DNA of 64,000 bases from RUG11462 sp045649405 (GCA_045649405.1 JAZRPW010000007.1:1-64000), one strand, 5' to 3'. Numbered from the stretch's first letter, positions 25,251 to 34,155 are shown. Translations and numbers: made by a program. Notes: generated by a model not told the origin, from the letters alone.

Positions 25251-26492
25251 ATGACTTACAAAGAAACAATGGATTACATTGATTCGTTTTTGCTTTTTGG
25301 CTCAAAATTGGGGCTTGTTAGAATTACAAAGCTACTTTCAGACCTTGGCAACCCACAAGACAAGTTAAAATTCATTCACATTGCAGGGACTAACGGAAAA
25401 GGCTCTGTTTCTTGTTATTGTGCAAACATTTTGCAAAATGCCGGTTACAAGGTTGGTATGTTCATTTCCCCTTATATTATTGATTTTAAAGAGCGTTTTC
25501 AAATTAATGGCGAGATGATTTCTAACGATGATTTAACAAAAATTGTTGAAAAAATTAAAGCGGTTGTTGATACCTACCCTCCTGACGAAATTCCAACTGA
25601 ATTTGAAATTGTTACTGCTATTGGAATGCTTTATTTTTATGAACAAAATTGCGATGTTGTTGTTTTAGAAGTAGGGCTTGGCGGTAGGCTTGATTCTACT
25701 AACGTTATTAAAAATCCACTTTGCAGTGTTATTACTTCAATTTCACTTGACCACACCGAGTATTTGGGTAACACACTCTCTGAAATTGCTTTTGAAAAAG
25801 GTGGCATTATTAAAAACAATTGCCCTACTGTTTTGTACCCTATTCAAGATAGTCAAGTAGTTGAAAAAATCACAGAAATTTGTGATGAGCGAAATTCTGA
25901 ATTAACCTTTTGTGACGAGAATGAAATCACACTTTTAAAAGAAGATATTTGTGGCGACAGTGTGAAATATAAAGACACCGAATTTACCCTTGCAATTCCT
26001 GGCAAGGTGCAAAAATATAACGCATTAACCGCCATTAAAGCGATTGAAAAAAGCGGGTTTGATGTTAGCGATGAACAGATAAAAAACGGTATTGAAAATG
26101 CCCATTTTCCTGCAAGATTGCAACTTTTTTCAAAAGAGCCTAAAATTCTTTTAGACGGTGCGCACAACCCAGACGGTGTGAAGTCACTTGTAATGTTTTT
26201 GCAAAAATATTTCAGCAAACCAATTGGTGTTATTGGCATGATGAAAGACAAAGATATTGACTCGGTTTTGTCACAAATTGCGCCAGAATTTTCAAAAATT
26301 TACACCGTTACTGTTAACAATCCACGAGCAATTAGTGCGCCTGAGTTAAAAGAAAAAGCGCAAAAATATTGCAGTGATGTTGAAGAAACCAAAAGTTTGA
26401 AAGATGTTTTGGCAAAGCTAAAAGATGAAAAATGTGACTTTGTTGTTTGTGGTTCTTTGTACCTTTGTTCTGAAAGTTTAAAAGAATTATAA
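25251..26492 (+). CDS. folC: Folylpolyglutamate/dihydrofolate synthase
   Basis: Adds glutamate to folates, and possibly to dihydropteroate. The ATP loop is HIAGTNGKGSVSCY near residue 44, with SPYIIDFKERFQING, LEVGLGGRLDSTNV and LDHTEYLGNTLSEIAFEKGGI following. The Mur ligase-like C-terminal domain holds LLDGAHNPDGVKSL near 300. I use ATG 25251, giving 413 residues; earlier in-frame TTG and GTG lie at or before the predicted transcription start. A terminator separates it from spoIIAA. Confidence 0.94.
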   Translation: MTYKETMDYIDSFLLFGSKLGLVRITKLLSDLGNPQDKLKFIHIAGTNGKGSVSCYCANILQNAGYKVGMFISPYIIDFKERFQINGEMISNDDLTKIVEKIKAVVDTYPPDEIPTEFEIVTAIGMLYFYEQNCDVVVLEVGLGGRLDSTNVIKNPLCSVITSISLDHTEYLGNTLSEIAFEKGGIIKNNCPTVLYPIQDSQVVEKITEICDERNSELTFCDENEITLLKEDICGDSVKYKDTEFTLAIPGKVQKYNALTAIKAIEKSGFDVSDEQIKNGIENAHFPARLQLFSKEPKILLDGAHNPDGVKSLVMFLQKYFSKPIGVIGMMKDKDIDSVLSQIAPEFSKIYTVTVNNPRAISAPELKEKAQKYCSDVEETKSLKDVLAKLKDEKCDFVVCGSLYLCSESLKEL

Positions 26493-26524
26493 AAAGGCAA
26501 CAAATTTCGACTAAAAATTTAAAG

Positions 26525-26557
26525 AAAGACTTGTATCATTTTGGTACAAGTCTTTTT
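26525..26557 (+). terminator. Terminator after folC
   Basis: Stem AAAGACTTGTA / TACAAGTCTTT followed by T-rich sequence, immediately before the spoIIAA ribosome site. Confidence 0.8.
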
Positions 26558-26579
26558 TGTTTTTTGGAGGTAAACAAAA

Positions 26580-26900
26580 ATGGAATGTGAAATTAGTTTG
26601 ACAGAAAACCTTTTAATTGCACGGCTTGACGGCGAAATTGACCATCACACTGCAAAAGATATTAGAGAAAAAATTGACAGCCAAATTGAAAATTCAGATT
26701 GCAAAACGCTTGTTATTGATTTTTCTGATGTTAGTTTTATGGACAGTTCTGGAATTGGACTTATTATGGGCAGATATAAACTTATGAAACAACGCCAAGG
26801 CGAGGTTAAAATTAAAAATCCTTCTCCTAACACAGTCAGGGTGTTAAAACTTGCGGGAATGGACCGACTTGCAAAAATTGAAAGGAATGATGAAAAATGA
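26580..26900 (+). CDS. spoIIAA: Anti-sigma-F factor antagonist SpoIIAA
   Basis: A STAS-domain protein of 106 residues that releases sigma-F by binding SpoIIAB when dephosphorylated. The phospho-acceptor loop is FMDSSGIGLIMGRY, with the Ser at about residue 57-58. It has a strong GGAGG site. Its last four bases overlap spoIIAB as ATGA. No convincing sigma-H -35 box was found upstream, although an AAAGAATTA stretch at about 26480 resembles its -10. Confidence 0.95.
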   Translation: MECEISLTENLLIARLDGEIDHHTAKDIREKIDSQIENSDCKTLVIDFSDVSFMDSSGIGLIMGRYKLMKQRQGEVKIKNPSPNTVRVLKLAGMDRLAKIERNDEK

Positions 26901-27325
26901 AAGTAGTTAATCAATTTAAAATGCAACTATCTGCAAAAAGTTTGAACGAGAGTTTTGCAAGGGTGGCAGTTGGCGCATTTATTTCTCAACTTGACCCACT
27001 TTTAGAAGAGATTTCTGACATTAAAACTGCCGTTTCAGAAGCTGTTACAAACTGCATTGTTCACGCTTATAAAGACACAAGTGGCGATATTTTTATTTCA
27101 GCAAAAATTTTAAACGACAACCGAGTTGTTATTAAAATCCGTGACAAAGGTTGTGGCATTGCCGATGTGCAAAAAGCAATGGAGCCACTTTTTACAACCG
27201 GTGGCAGTGAGCGTGCTGGACTGGGGTTTGCAGTTATGCAGTCTTTTACAGACAAGGTTAGGGTTAACTCTAAGTTAAACAAAGGCACAACCGTTACTTT
27301 TTATAAGAAAATTTGTGGCAAATGA
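26897..27325 (+). CDS. spoIIAB: Anti-sigma-F factor/kinase SpoIIAB
   Basis: A 142-residue GHKL-type ATPase that holds sigma-F inactive and phosphorylates SpoIIAA. ATP-site blocks are present: SEAVTNCIVHAYKD (N-box), KIRDKGCGIAD (G1) and GGSERAGLGFAVMQSFTD (G2). Start and stop overlap its neighbours by four bases each, so the three genes are translationally coupled. Confidence 0.95.
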   Translation: MKVVNQFKMQLSAKSLNESFARVAVGAFISQLDPLLEEISDIKTAVSEAVTNCIVHAYKDTSGDIFISAKILNDNRVVIKIRDKGCGIADVQKAMEPLFTTGGSERAGLGFAVMQSFTDKVRVNSKLNKGTTVTFYKKICGK

Positions 27326-27960
27326 GTTTTGAAAAATTAGTTAATGAAAACCTGAAATTAGTGCATCTTTGTTGCCACAAAATGAAAGACAAAGGTGTTG
27401 ATTATGACGAACTTTATTCTGCCGGATGTTTAGGACTTGTTAAGGCGGCAAAAAGGTTTGACAAAGACAAGGGGTTTCAGTTTTCTACATATGCCGTGCC
27501 GGTGATTTTGGGTGAAATTAAACAAATTTTCAGAGACAACAACCCTGTTAAAATTAGTCGGTCTTTAAAAGAATTGGCACTTAAAATCAACCGAGAAATT
27601 GAAGCAAAACAAAAGCAAAATGAAACTATAAGCATTAGCGAAATTGCCGAAAAATTCGGTTGCAGTGTTGAAGATGTTGTATTCGCACTAAACTCAAATA
27701 ATTTTGTTTCTTCGCTTGAAAGTGATGAGGGTGTGGCAAACAAAATTTCACAAAATGACGAAGAAAAAACCATTAACAAAATTGCAGTTTTGCAGGCAAT
27801 TGAAAAGTTGGATTTTGAGGATAAACAAATTGTAAATTTGCGGTTTTTTAAAGACAAAACCCAGAGTCAAACTGCTAAAATTTTAGGGCTTAATCAGGTG
27901 CAGGTGTCAAGAAAAGAAAAAAACATATTAAAAACACTAAAAAACCACCTTTATTATTGA
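27322..27960 (+). CDS. sigF: Forespore sigma factor sigma-F
   Basis: A sigma-70 family factor of 212 residues. Region 2 has YDELYSAGCLGLVKAAKRFD followed by FQFSTYAVPVILGEIKQIFRD, the latter typical of sigma-F and sigma-G. Region 4 is in the last 55 residues, ending with TAKILGLNQVQVSRKEKNIL. I use ATG 27322 overlapping the spoIIAB stop; the frame open from 27313 is within spoIIAB. Context in the spoIIA operon separates it from sigma-G. Confidence 0.95.
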   Translation: MSFEKLVNENLKLVHLCCHKMKDKGVDYDELYSAGCLGLVKAAKRFDKDKGFQFSTYAVPVILGEIKQIFRDNNPVKISRSLKELALKINREIEAKQKQNETISISEIAEKFGCSVEDVVFALNSNNFVSSLESDEGVANKISQNDEEKTINKIAVLQAIEKLDFEDKQIVNLRFFKDKTQSQTAKILGLNQVQVSRKEKNILKTLKNHLYY

Positions 27961-28021
27961 CATTTTGCACAAAAAATAGATTGTGTTTTTAAAACTATTA
28001 TACAAATCGCAGAAATTGGTA

Positions 28022-28050
28022 TTGACAATTGAGATACTAGGTAGTATTAT
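28022..28050 (+). promoter_or_regulatory. Sigma-A promoter of the sigH-like gene
   Basis: TTGACA (28022-28027), 17-base spacer, TATTAT (28045-28050). Confidence 0.8.
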
Positions 28051-28091
28051 ATTAGTGTATAAAATTATATCTGTGAGAAAAATATTATTTT

Positions 28092-28655
28092 ATGGTGAAA
28101 AAAATTCATTCATTAGATGATGAAAATCTTATTGCTCTTTGTAGAGTTGGCGATGATGAGGCTTATAGCGCTTTAGTCGCTCGCTACCTTTTCACTGTTA
28201 GAAACAGGGCTTCTGTTTACAACAACAGCGGCATTGATTTTGAAGATTTAGTTCAAGAAGGTTTGATTGGACTTCTTAATGCAGTGAAAAACTATGAGAG
28301 CAGTTTTGATACCTCGTTTTCAACATTCGCATATCTTTGCATTGATAGAAACATATTAACTGCAGTAAGAAAGTCACTTGCGAAAAAACAAATTCCAAAA
28401 GCGGCACTCAGTTTTATTGAAGACGAAGCGTTATTGCACGAAAGTGTTGAGCAAAGTCCCGAGGCAGTTTTAATTTCAAAAGAAAACATTTCTTTGATGA
28501 AACAAAAAATTGCCGAAAAATTATCTATCACCGAAAGACAGGTTTTAGACCTTTATTTATTGGGTTATTCTTACCAGAAAATCGCTGAGAAATTAGAAAT
28601 TAGCGAAAAGTCGGTTGATAACGCAATTCAAAGAATGCGAAAAAAATTGAAGTAA
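28092..28655 (+). CDS. sigH: Sigma-H-like RNA polymerase sigma factor
   Basis: A 187-residue sigma-70 family factor. Region 2 is FEDLVQEGLIGLLNAVKNYE, then STFAYLCIDRNILTAVRK, and region 4 is LGYSYQKIAEKLEISEKSVDNAIQRMRKKLK. The SYQxIxxxLxxxxKSxDNAxQRxKxKL pattern matches sigma-H of Bacillus, which starts sporulation. It lies directly downstream of sigF with its own promoter. Sigma-H is the best match; another stationary-phase sigma of the same subgroup cannot be excluded. Confidence 0.82.
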   Translation: MVKKIHSLDDENLIALCRVGDDEAYSALVARYLFTVRNRASVYNNSGIDFEDLVQEGLIGLLNAVKNYESSFDTSFSTFAYLCIDRNILTAVRKSLAKKQIPKAALSFIEDEALLHESVEQSPEAVLISKENISLMKQKIAEKLSITERQVLDLYLLGYSYQKIAEKLEISEKSVDNAIQRMRKKLK

Positions 28656-28722
28656 TTAAGACCGGTCGGTTTTAATATATGCCTGAATTCAAAGGGTAAA
28701 TAAAATTAGAGAGGTATATCCA

Positions 28723-29013
28723 ATGTTTGAAGACAAAACTTTAGTATGTAAAGAGTGCGGCCAAGAGTTCGTGTTTACTGCTGGTGAACAAGAATTTTAC
28801 GAGGCAAAAGGCTTTGTTAATGAGCCTCAGCGTTGTAAAGAGTGCCGTGATGCTAGAAAGGCTGCTTCAAAAGCTGCAAGAGTAATGTACACTGCTGTAT
28901 GTGCTGCTTGTGGTGGCGAAGCTAAAATTCCTTTTGAGCCACGTGAAGACCGCCCTGTTTATTGCAGCGAGTGTTTTGCTAAACAAAAAGAAGCTGAAGA
29001 AGCTACTGAATAA
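28723..29013 (+). CDS. Zinc-ribbon domain protein
   Basis: A 96-residue protein with three pairs of cysteines. The first module is VCKECGQEFVFTAGEQEFYE with QRCKECRDARK, and the second is CAACGGEAKIPFEPREDRPVYC followed by ECFAK. The pattern matches the CxxC zinc-ribbon family (PF13451-like) widespread in Firmicutes and sometimes linked to RNA polymerase or stress. Function unknown. Preceded by GAGAGG, followed by a terminator. Confidence 0.85.
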   Translation: MFEDKTLVCKECGQEFVFTAGEQEFYEAKGFVNEPQRCKECRDARKAASKAARVMYTAVCAACGGEAKIPFEPREDRPVYCSECFAKQKEAEEATE

Positions 29014-29060
29014 TTATTAGCAAGACAATATCTTTACATATCACAATTATTTAAAGATAA

Positions 29061-29090
29061 AAAAGCTCTGTCAGTTTTGACAGAGCTTTT
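29061..29090. terminator. Bidirectional terminator after the zinc-ribbon gene
   Basis: Stem AAAAGCTCTGTCA / TGACAGAGCTTTT, shared with the convergent beta-helix gene. Confidence 0.88.
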
Positions 29091-29100
29091 TGCTTTTTAA

Positions 29101-31104
29101 TTAAACCTTATTCCCTTTTATTTTTGGGGTTGTTTTGCTAAGCGAAACCGAAATTGGTTTTGACTTGCACACTTTGATTGTGTTGTTTGAAATTTGTTTT
29201 ATTTCACATTTTGCGCTTGAAATTTGAATTCCGTTTTTGCATTTTACTTTTAGTTTTTTGGATTTCTTTTTTGTTTTTGTGTTGATTTTGTTTTTGTTTA
29301 TATTTTTTGCTGATGCTTTGTCGTTAATATGAATTGCGCTTTTTGTTGCAGAATTAACATCAACAACATTGCTGTTTATATTGGTAACCTTTGCGGTTGA
29401 ATTCATATAAATGCCTGAAGTTTTAACATTGTAAATGTAATTTGAAGAAACATTTTTAAAGTTTGAATTGCCTTTTAAATAAATGCCGTAACCCTTTGTA
29501 TTAGAAATGGTATTTCTTGAAATATCATAACCATTTGTTGCAGAGTTCGCCACAATGCCGTAACCTTTTGAATTTGAAATCTCATTATTTGTTACACTAA
29601 ACTTTTTGCAACCTTCATTGACATAAAGTGCGTTGTTGCCTGTGTTTAAAATGGTGTTTTGGTCAATAAAACAGTCATTAACTTTATCAAACTTAGCGCC
29701 AAAACTTTCGGTGTTTTTAAAGTTGTTAAAACCAACCACAAGCCCATTTACATTGGTCGCATAAAGGCAAGAGTCATGCACTGCTTTGTTGTTTGTATCA
29801 TAAACATTATTTGAGCCGATGTCTAAGCCATAAGAGTCTTCAATGCGAATTCCATAGGTTGTTTTGTTGTTCTTTGCGCCGGTATAAACAACATCATTGC
29901 AAACCACACGAGCGTCAAAACTTGCGCATTCTCTGTTGCCTTTTACACCCTGCAACCAGATGCCGTAGTAAGATTTTTTTGAAACCGAAGATGTGATTTT
30001 GTTGTTTGCAACACTAAACCAACCAATTCGATAATCCCCTGCTAAATCTTTTTTTGTTACTACCACGCCATAAATTTGAATTCCAAATGCGAGGGCGTTG
30101 TAAGTACTATCAACAACGCTGATGTCATTGTTTTCAATGGTAATGCCTGCGTTTGAATTGATTTTATCTGAAGATTTGAATGCTTTGTAGAAATTGCCAC
30201 AGCCTTTATTGGTCATATTGCCAACAAAAATTCCGCTTCCGCAATTTATGATTTTGTTGTTTGAAATGATTGAATTTCTATAATTAACAGTTTTAATTGC
30301 GTAACCTTCAATATTTTCGAATGTGTTGTTTGAAAACTCAATATTTTCAAAATAGTGTCCTGAAACACCTGTGTGAGTGCCAATGCCTCTGCCAAGATTT
30401 TTGAATGTGCAGTTTGTTACTTTAACATTTTTTGTTGGAGTAAAGTCTTGCGCAGGGTAAGAAAAGTGGCCGTCGATTAACACATCTATTTGCACTGCTT
30501 CCCCATTTGCAGATGTATTAAGACCGGTTGTGTCCATATCATAAAACCCACAGTTATCTATAACGACGCCGTCGCAAGCGGCAAATGTGAGCATATGATA
30601 GGTGCCAAGTGTATTTCTAAAGTCAACATTTTGGAACAAAACATTTTTTGCATGGGCAAAACGTACCATTGAAACATTGTTGAGTCTGTTTGCATCAAAA
30701 GTGCCGTTTTTTACTGTTACATTTTCAAAGCCATCATAACCATAATGCACTTCACTGCCTGCGCCAAAACGCAAAAGCGAAGGGCAATTTTCTGTGCCAC
30801 GGCAAATTGTTGAGCCGTTAAGGTCAAAAATTGTGTTGCTATGAATATCTAAAGAACCACCGATGTAATAAGTAGCTGTGTCAAGTTTTACTGTGTAAAT
30901 TTTATCATCTTGCTGTTCTTTTACAAATTTAAAACATGCTTGAATTGGTTTTTTTGCATCAAGCAACTCAACCTCACGCTCGAAAACAACATTTCCTGTT
31001 TCATCAAAAACCCGTGAATAGTAGGTATTTGCCGACACGCTGACATTGACAAAAAGCGAAAAAAGCATTACAAAACTTAAAATTAATGCCGAAATTTTCT
31101 TCAC
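29101..31104 (-). CDS. Secreted right-handed beta-helix repeat protein
   Basis: A 667-residue exported protein. Signal peptide MKKISALILSFVMLFSLFV to about residue 27, ending VSVSAN. The mature part carries many short parallel beta-helix turns such as NNKIINCGSGIFVGN, SNTKGYGIYLKGNSNF and DQNTILNTGNNALYVNE, typical of pectate-lyase-like or NosD-like folds. No catalytic residues can be named with confidence, so it may be a carbohydrate-active enzyme or a binding protein. The last 60 residues are basic. The start is GTG 31104, after AGAGG; a GTG nine bases earlier overlaps that site. No wall-sorting motif is seen. Confidence 0.85.
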   Translation of the reverse strand: MKKISALILSFVMLFSLFVNVSVSANTYYSRVFDETGNVVFEREVELLDAKKPIQACFKFVKEQQDDKIYTVKLDTATYYIGGSLDIHSNTIFDLNGSTICRGTENCPSLLRFGAGSEVHYGYDGFENVTVKNGTFDANRLNNVSMVRFAHAKNVLFQNVDFRNTLGTYHMLTFAACDGVVIDNCGFYDMDTTGLNTSANGEAVQIDVLIDGHFSYPAQDFTPTKNVKVTNCTFKNLGRGIGTHTGVSGHYFENIEFSNNTFENIEGYAIKTVNYRNSIISNNKIINCGSGIFVGNMTNKGCGNFYKAFKSSDKINSNAGITIENNDISVVDSTYNALAFGIQIYGVVVTKKDLAGDYRIGWFSVANNKITSSVSKKSYYGIWLQGVKGNRECASFDARVVCNDVVYTGAKNNKTTYGIRIEDSYGLDIGSNNVYDTNNKAVHDSCLYATNVNGLVVGFNNFKNTESFGAKFDKVNDCFIDQNTILNTGNNALYVNEGCKKFSVTNNEISNSKGYGIVANSATNGYDISRNTISNTKGYGIYLKGNSNFKNVSSNYIYNVKTSGIYMNSTAKVTNINSNVVDVNSATKSAIHINDKASAKNINKNKINTKTKKKSKKLKVKCKNGIQISSAKCEIKQISNNTIKVCKSKPISVSLSKTTPKIKGNKV

Positions 31105-31140
31105 AAAAGGCACCTCTTTTTATAAAATTCTTATATTTTC

Positions 31141-31169
31141 ATTTTAACTTATTAAACCGACTTTGTCAA
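31141..31169 (-). promoter_or_regulatory. Sigma-A promoter of the beta-helix gene
   Basis: TTGACA (31169-31164), 17-base spacer, TAAAAT (31146-31141). Confidence 0.78.
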
Positions 31170-31215
31170 TTTCAAATAAATATAATTATTTAATGCATTT
31201 TTTTGTGTTTTTATA

Positions 31216-31244
31216 TTGATTTTTGTATTGTTTTTTGTTAGAAT
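31216..31244 (+). promoter_or_regulatory. Sigma-A promoter of xpt-icd
   Basis: TTGATT (31216-31221), 17-base spacer, TAGAAT (31239-31244). No purine riboswitch is seen between it and xpt. Confidence 0.6.
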
Positions 31245-31277
31245 AAATTAAATAATTAAATGGGAGCATATTGGATT

Positions 31278-31856
31278 ATGAAAGCATTAGAAGAAAAAAT
31301 CCTTAAAGACGGCCATGTGGCACCTGGTGATATTCTTAAAGTTGACTCATTTGTTAACCATCAAATTGATGTTAAGTTTATGAATGAAATTGGTAAAGAG
31401 TTTAAAAGACTTTATGATGGTGTTCAAATTGACAAAATTTTGACCATTGAAGCATCTGGCATTGGTATTGCTTGCATTACTGCACAATATTTTGATGTGC
31501 CTGTTGTTTTTGCAAAGAAAAACAAAACCAAAAACATTCGTGGTGATGTTTATACTTCTCAAGTGGCTTCTTTTACACATGGTGTTACTTATGACATTAT
31601 GCTTTCAAAAGAATTTTTGCACGAAGGCGAAAAAGTTTTGATTATTGATGACTTTTTGGCAAAAGGCAACGCTCTTATTGGTCTTATTAACCTTGTTAAA
31701 GCAGCCAAAGCAGAAATTGTTGGCGCTGGTATTGTTATTGAAAAGGCATTTCAAGAAGGCGGCAAAATTATTAGAGAAGATTACGGCATTCGTTGTGAAT
31801 CTCTCGCTAGAATTAAATCTATGAGTTATGAAGACGGTATTGAATTTACCGATTAG
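31278..31856 (+). CDS. xpt: Xanthine phosphoribosyltransferase
   Basis: Salvages xanthine to XMP using PRPP. MKALEEKILKDGHVAPGDIL followed by KVDSFVNHQID matches Xpt, and the PRPP loop is VLIIDDFLAKGNALIGL near residue 120. Start ATG 31278 (192 residues) aligns with Xpt; six extra codons from 31260 precede it in frame. A 14-base gap leads to icd. Confidence 0.94.
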   Translation: MKALEEKILKDGHVAPGDILKVDSFVNHQIDVKFMNEIGKEFKRLYDGVQIDKILTIEASGIGIACITAQYFDVPVVFAKKNKTKNIRGDVYTSQVASFTHGVTYDIMLSKEFLHEGEKVLIIDDFLAKGNALIGLINLVKAAKAEIVGAGIVIEKAFQEGGKIIREDYGIRCESLARIKSMSYEDGIEFTD

Positions 31857-31870
31857 AAAGGAATTTTATT

Positions 31871-33082
31871 ATGAGCAAAATTGAAATGAAAACCCCTCTC
31901 GTTGAGATGGACGGAGACGAAATGACCAGAATTATCTGGCAAATGATTAAAGACATTCTTATTTTACCTTATGTTGACTTGAAATCTGAATATTATGATT
32001 TGGGTCTTCCTTACAGAAACGAAACTAACGACCAAGTTACTTTTGATTCTGCACAAGCTACTAAAAAATATGGCGTTGCTGTTAAATGTGCTACTATTAC
32101 ACCAAACGCAGCAAGAATGCCTGAATACAACTTGAAAGAAATGTGGAAATCTCCAAACGGTACAATTCGTGCAATTTTGGACGGTACTGTTTTTAGAACT
32201 CCTATTTTGGTTAAAGGTATTACTCCTTTTATTCCAACATGGACAAAACCAATTTGTATTGCTCGTCACGCTTATGGTGACGTTTATAAAAACACAGAAA
32301 TGCAAGTGCCAGAAGGTGCTAAATGTGAAATCGTTTGCACAGATAAAGACGGCAACGAAACAAGACAATTAATTCACAATATGGAAGGTACTTCCGGTAT
32401 TATTCAAGGTCTTCACAACACAGATAAATCAATTTCTTCATTTGCAAGAAGCTGCTTTAACTATGCGCTTGATATGAAACAAGACCTTTGGTTTGCTACT
32501 AAAGATACTATTTCTAAAAAATATGACCACAGATTCAAAGATATTTTTGCTGAAATTTTTGAAGCAGAGTATAAAGATAAATTTGATGAAGCAGGCATTG
32601 AATATTTCTACACACTTATTGATGATGCTGTTGCAAGAGTTGTTCGTTCAGAAGGCGGCTACATTTGGGCTTGTAAAAACTATGACGGTGACGTTATGAG
32701 TGATATGGTTGCAACTGCTTATGGCTCACTTGCAATGATGACTTCTGTGCTTGTTTCTCCAGATGGCGTTTATGAATATGAAGCTGCACACGGCACTGTT
32801 CAACGTCACTACTACAAACACTTAAAAGGCGAAGAAACTTCAACAAACTCTGTTGCAACACTTTTCGCTTGGACAGGTGCATTAAGAAAAAGAGGCGAAC
32901 TTGACAACACTCCTGATTTGGTTAAATTCGCTGACAACCTTGAAAAAGCAACCATTCAAACAATCGAAGATGGTGTTATGACTGGTGACCTTTATCTCCT
33001 TTCAACTTTGGAAAACAAGAAAAAGGTTAACACAGAAGAATTCTTGGTTGAAGTTAACGAAAGACTTAAAAAGATGATGTAA
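31871..33082 (+). CDS. icd: NADP-dependent isocitrate dehydrogenase
   Basis: Oxidatively decarboxylates isocitrate to 2-oxoglutarate with NADP. The form is the dimeric eukaryote-like subfamily, as shown by VEMDGDEMTRIIWQ at the start, KSPNGTIRAILDGTVFR near residue 95 and YEAAHGTVQRHYY near 303, with the substrate and cofactor residues present. Length 403 fits. It is likely used to supply glutamate precursor and NADPH. Directly downstream of xpt. Confidence 0.95.
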   Translation: MSKIEMKTPLVEMDGDEMTRIIWQMIKDILILPYVDLKSEYYDLGLPYRNETNDQVTFDSAQATKKYGVAVKCATITPNAARMPEYNLKEMWKSPNGTIRAILDGTVFRTPILVKGITPFIPTWTKPICIARHAYGDVYKNTEMQVPEGAKCEIVCTDKDGNETRQLIHNMEGTSGIIQGLHNTDKSISSFARSCFNYALDMKQDLWFATKDTISKKYDHRFKDIFAEIFEAEYKDKFDEAGIEYFYTLIDDAVARVVRSEGGYIWACKNYDGDVMSDMVATAYGSLAMMTSVLVSPDGVYEYEAAHGTVQRHYYKHLKGEETSTNSVATLFAWTGALRKRGELDNTPDLVKFADNLEKATIQTIEDGVMTGDLYLLSTLENKKKVNTEEFLVEVNERLKKMM

Positions 33083-33090
33083 TTTTTCCT

Positions 33091-33125
33091 GATTTCTAAA
33101 AAAACACTTGTATTTTTTAGAAATC
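33091..33125 (+). terminator. Inverted repeat after icd, overlapping secG promoter
   Basis: A 13-bp stem GATTTCTAAAAAA / TTTTTTAGAAATC with a 9-base loop. It could end the icd transcript but lacks a clean T-tail beyond the arm, and it contains the -35 box and most of the spacer of the secG promoter. Confidence 0.5.
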
Positions 33126-33136
33126 TGTGTTAGAAT
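33108..33136 (+). promoter_or_regulatory. Sigma-A promoter of secG
   Basis: TTGTAT (33108-33113), 17-base spacer, TAGAAT (33131-33136). Confidence 0.65.
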
Positions 33137-33178
33137 ACTTTTGTTATTTACTAATTATGTACGAAAGGAACGAAAAAA

Positions 33179-33430
33179 ATGGCTTGGTATGATTTTGTAC
33201 TTGGCGGTGTTCTTATTGTTTTAGCTTTAATTATCATCGCAGTTGTTCTTTTGCAAGAAGGCAGAAGAAAAGGTATTTCTGGCGTTATTGCTGGTGGTGC
33301 TGACACATTCTTATCAAAAGGCAAAGCTAAAGCAGTTGACGCTGTACTTGCTAAATGGACTAAATACATTGCTGCTATCTTTATGGTAGTTGTTGTAGTT
33401 TGTTTCGCATTAAGTATTATTTTAAAATAA
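33179..33430 (+). CDS. secG: Preprotein translocase subunit SecG
   Basis: An 83-residue subunit of the SecYEG channel. Two membrane spans (VLGGVLIVLALIIIAVVLL and KYIAAIFMVVVVVCFALSI) flank the cytoplasmic loop LQEGRRKGISGVIAGGADTF, which is the SecG signature. It stands alone with its own promoter and terminator, whereas rnr-smpB often follow in Firmicutes. Confidence 0.93.
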   Translation: MAWYDFVLGGVLIVLALIIIAVVLLQEGRRKGISGVIAGGADTFLSKGKAKAVDAVLAKWTKYIAAIFMVVVVVCFALSIILK

Positions 33431-33441
33431 TTAAACACTTA

Positions 33442-33471
33442 AAAATGACGGTTCAAAAGAACCGTCATTTT
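33442..33471. terminator. Bidirectional terminator after secG
   Basis: Stem AAAATGACGGTTC / GAACCGTCATTTT, loop AAAA, shared with the convergent HAD gene. Confidence 0.9.
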
Positions 33472-34155
33472 TTATTTCTCAAGTATTTTATATATTTCAT
33501 TTAAACTATGTATTTCAAAGTCAACATTTGCATTTGTTTGATTTTGAATGTGTTTTGGATTAAACCAACAGGTTTTGATACCAGCGTTATTTCCCCCTTT
33601 GATATCAGAAGAAAGACTATCGCCGATTATAATTGCCGTTTGTTTATCAAAACTTTGAATTTTTGAAAATACTGCATCAAAAAATTCTTTTTGAGGTTTA
33701 ACAAATCCTAACTTTTCAGAAATAAAAATATCTTTAAAAAATTTCTTTATTTTTGAACTATTAAGCCGTCCTTCTTGAACTACAAAGGTTCCGTTTGATA
33801 CAAGATAAAGTTCATAATTTTTTGAAAGATTTTCAAGTAATTCAAAAGCGCCGTCAACAAAAAAATGCCCTTGGCTTAAATTTTTTTCATATTTCATTCT
33901 AGTGTCAAACGCATCAACATCTACACCTAGTTCTGAAAACAACTGTTCAAAACGCTTTACAAGAATTTCTTCTCGAGTCATCTCGCCTTTTTCAAGGCGT
34001 TTCCACATAGATGCATTTATTTCACTATAACGAGCAACTGTTTGTTCAGTTGGCTCAACTCCTTGCTCAAGAAGCGTTTTCGAAACTGCGACTGCTTCTG
34101 CTTTATGAAAATCAAGAATTGTATCATCAAGGTCAAAAAATATTGTTTTTATCAT
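33472..34155 (-). CDS. YjjG-type HAD hydrolase
   Basis: A haloacid-dehalogenase-type phosphatase of 227 residues, similar to YjjG/YfnB noncanonical-nucleotide 5'-phosphatases. Motif I is FFDLDDTILDF, motif II is YLVSNGT, and motifs III/IV include the Lys in EKLGFVKPQKEFFD and IIIGDSLSSDIKGGNNAGIKTCWFN. The helical cap sits between residues 15 and 85. The real substrate is not known. Confidence 0.88.
   Translation of the reverse strand: MIKTIFFDLDDTILDFHKAEAVAVSKTLLEQGVEPTEQTVARYSEINASMWKRLEKGEMTREEILVKRFEQLFSELGVDVDAFDTRMKYEKNLSQGHFFVDGAFELLENLSKNYELYLVSNGTFVVQEGRLNSSKIKKFFKDIFISEKLGFVKPQKEFFDAVFSKIQSFDKQTAIIIGDSLSSDIKGGNNAGIKTCWFNPKHIQNQTNANVDFEIHSLNEIYKILEK

Noticed and set aside
26440..26500. 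Sigma-H promoter for spoIIAA
   Set aside because: AAAGAATTA resembles the -10, but no AGGAWWW-like -35 box stands at the right distance, and a folC terminator follows it.
31114..31277. Purine riboswitch in front of xpt
   Set aside because: The region is almost entirely A/T with no conserved three-way junction core; only a promoter can be read.
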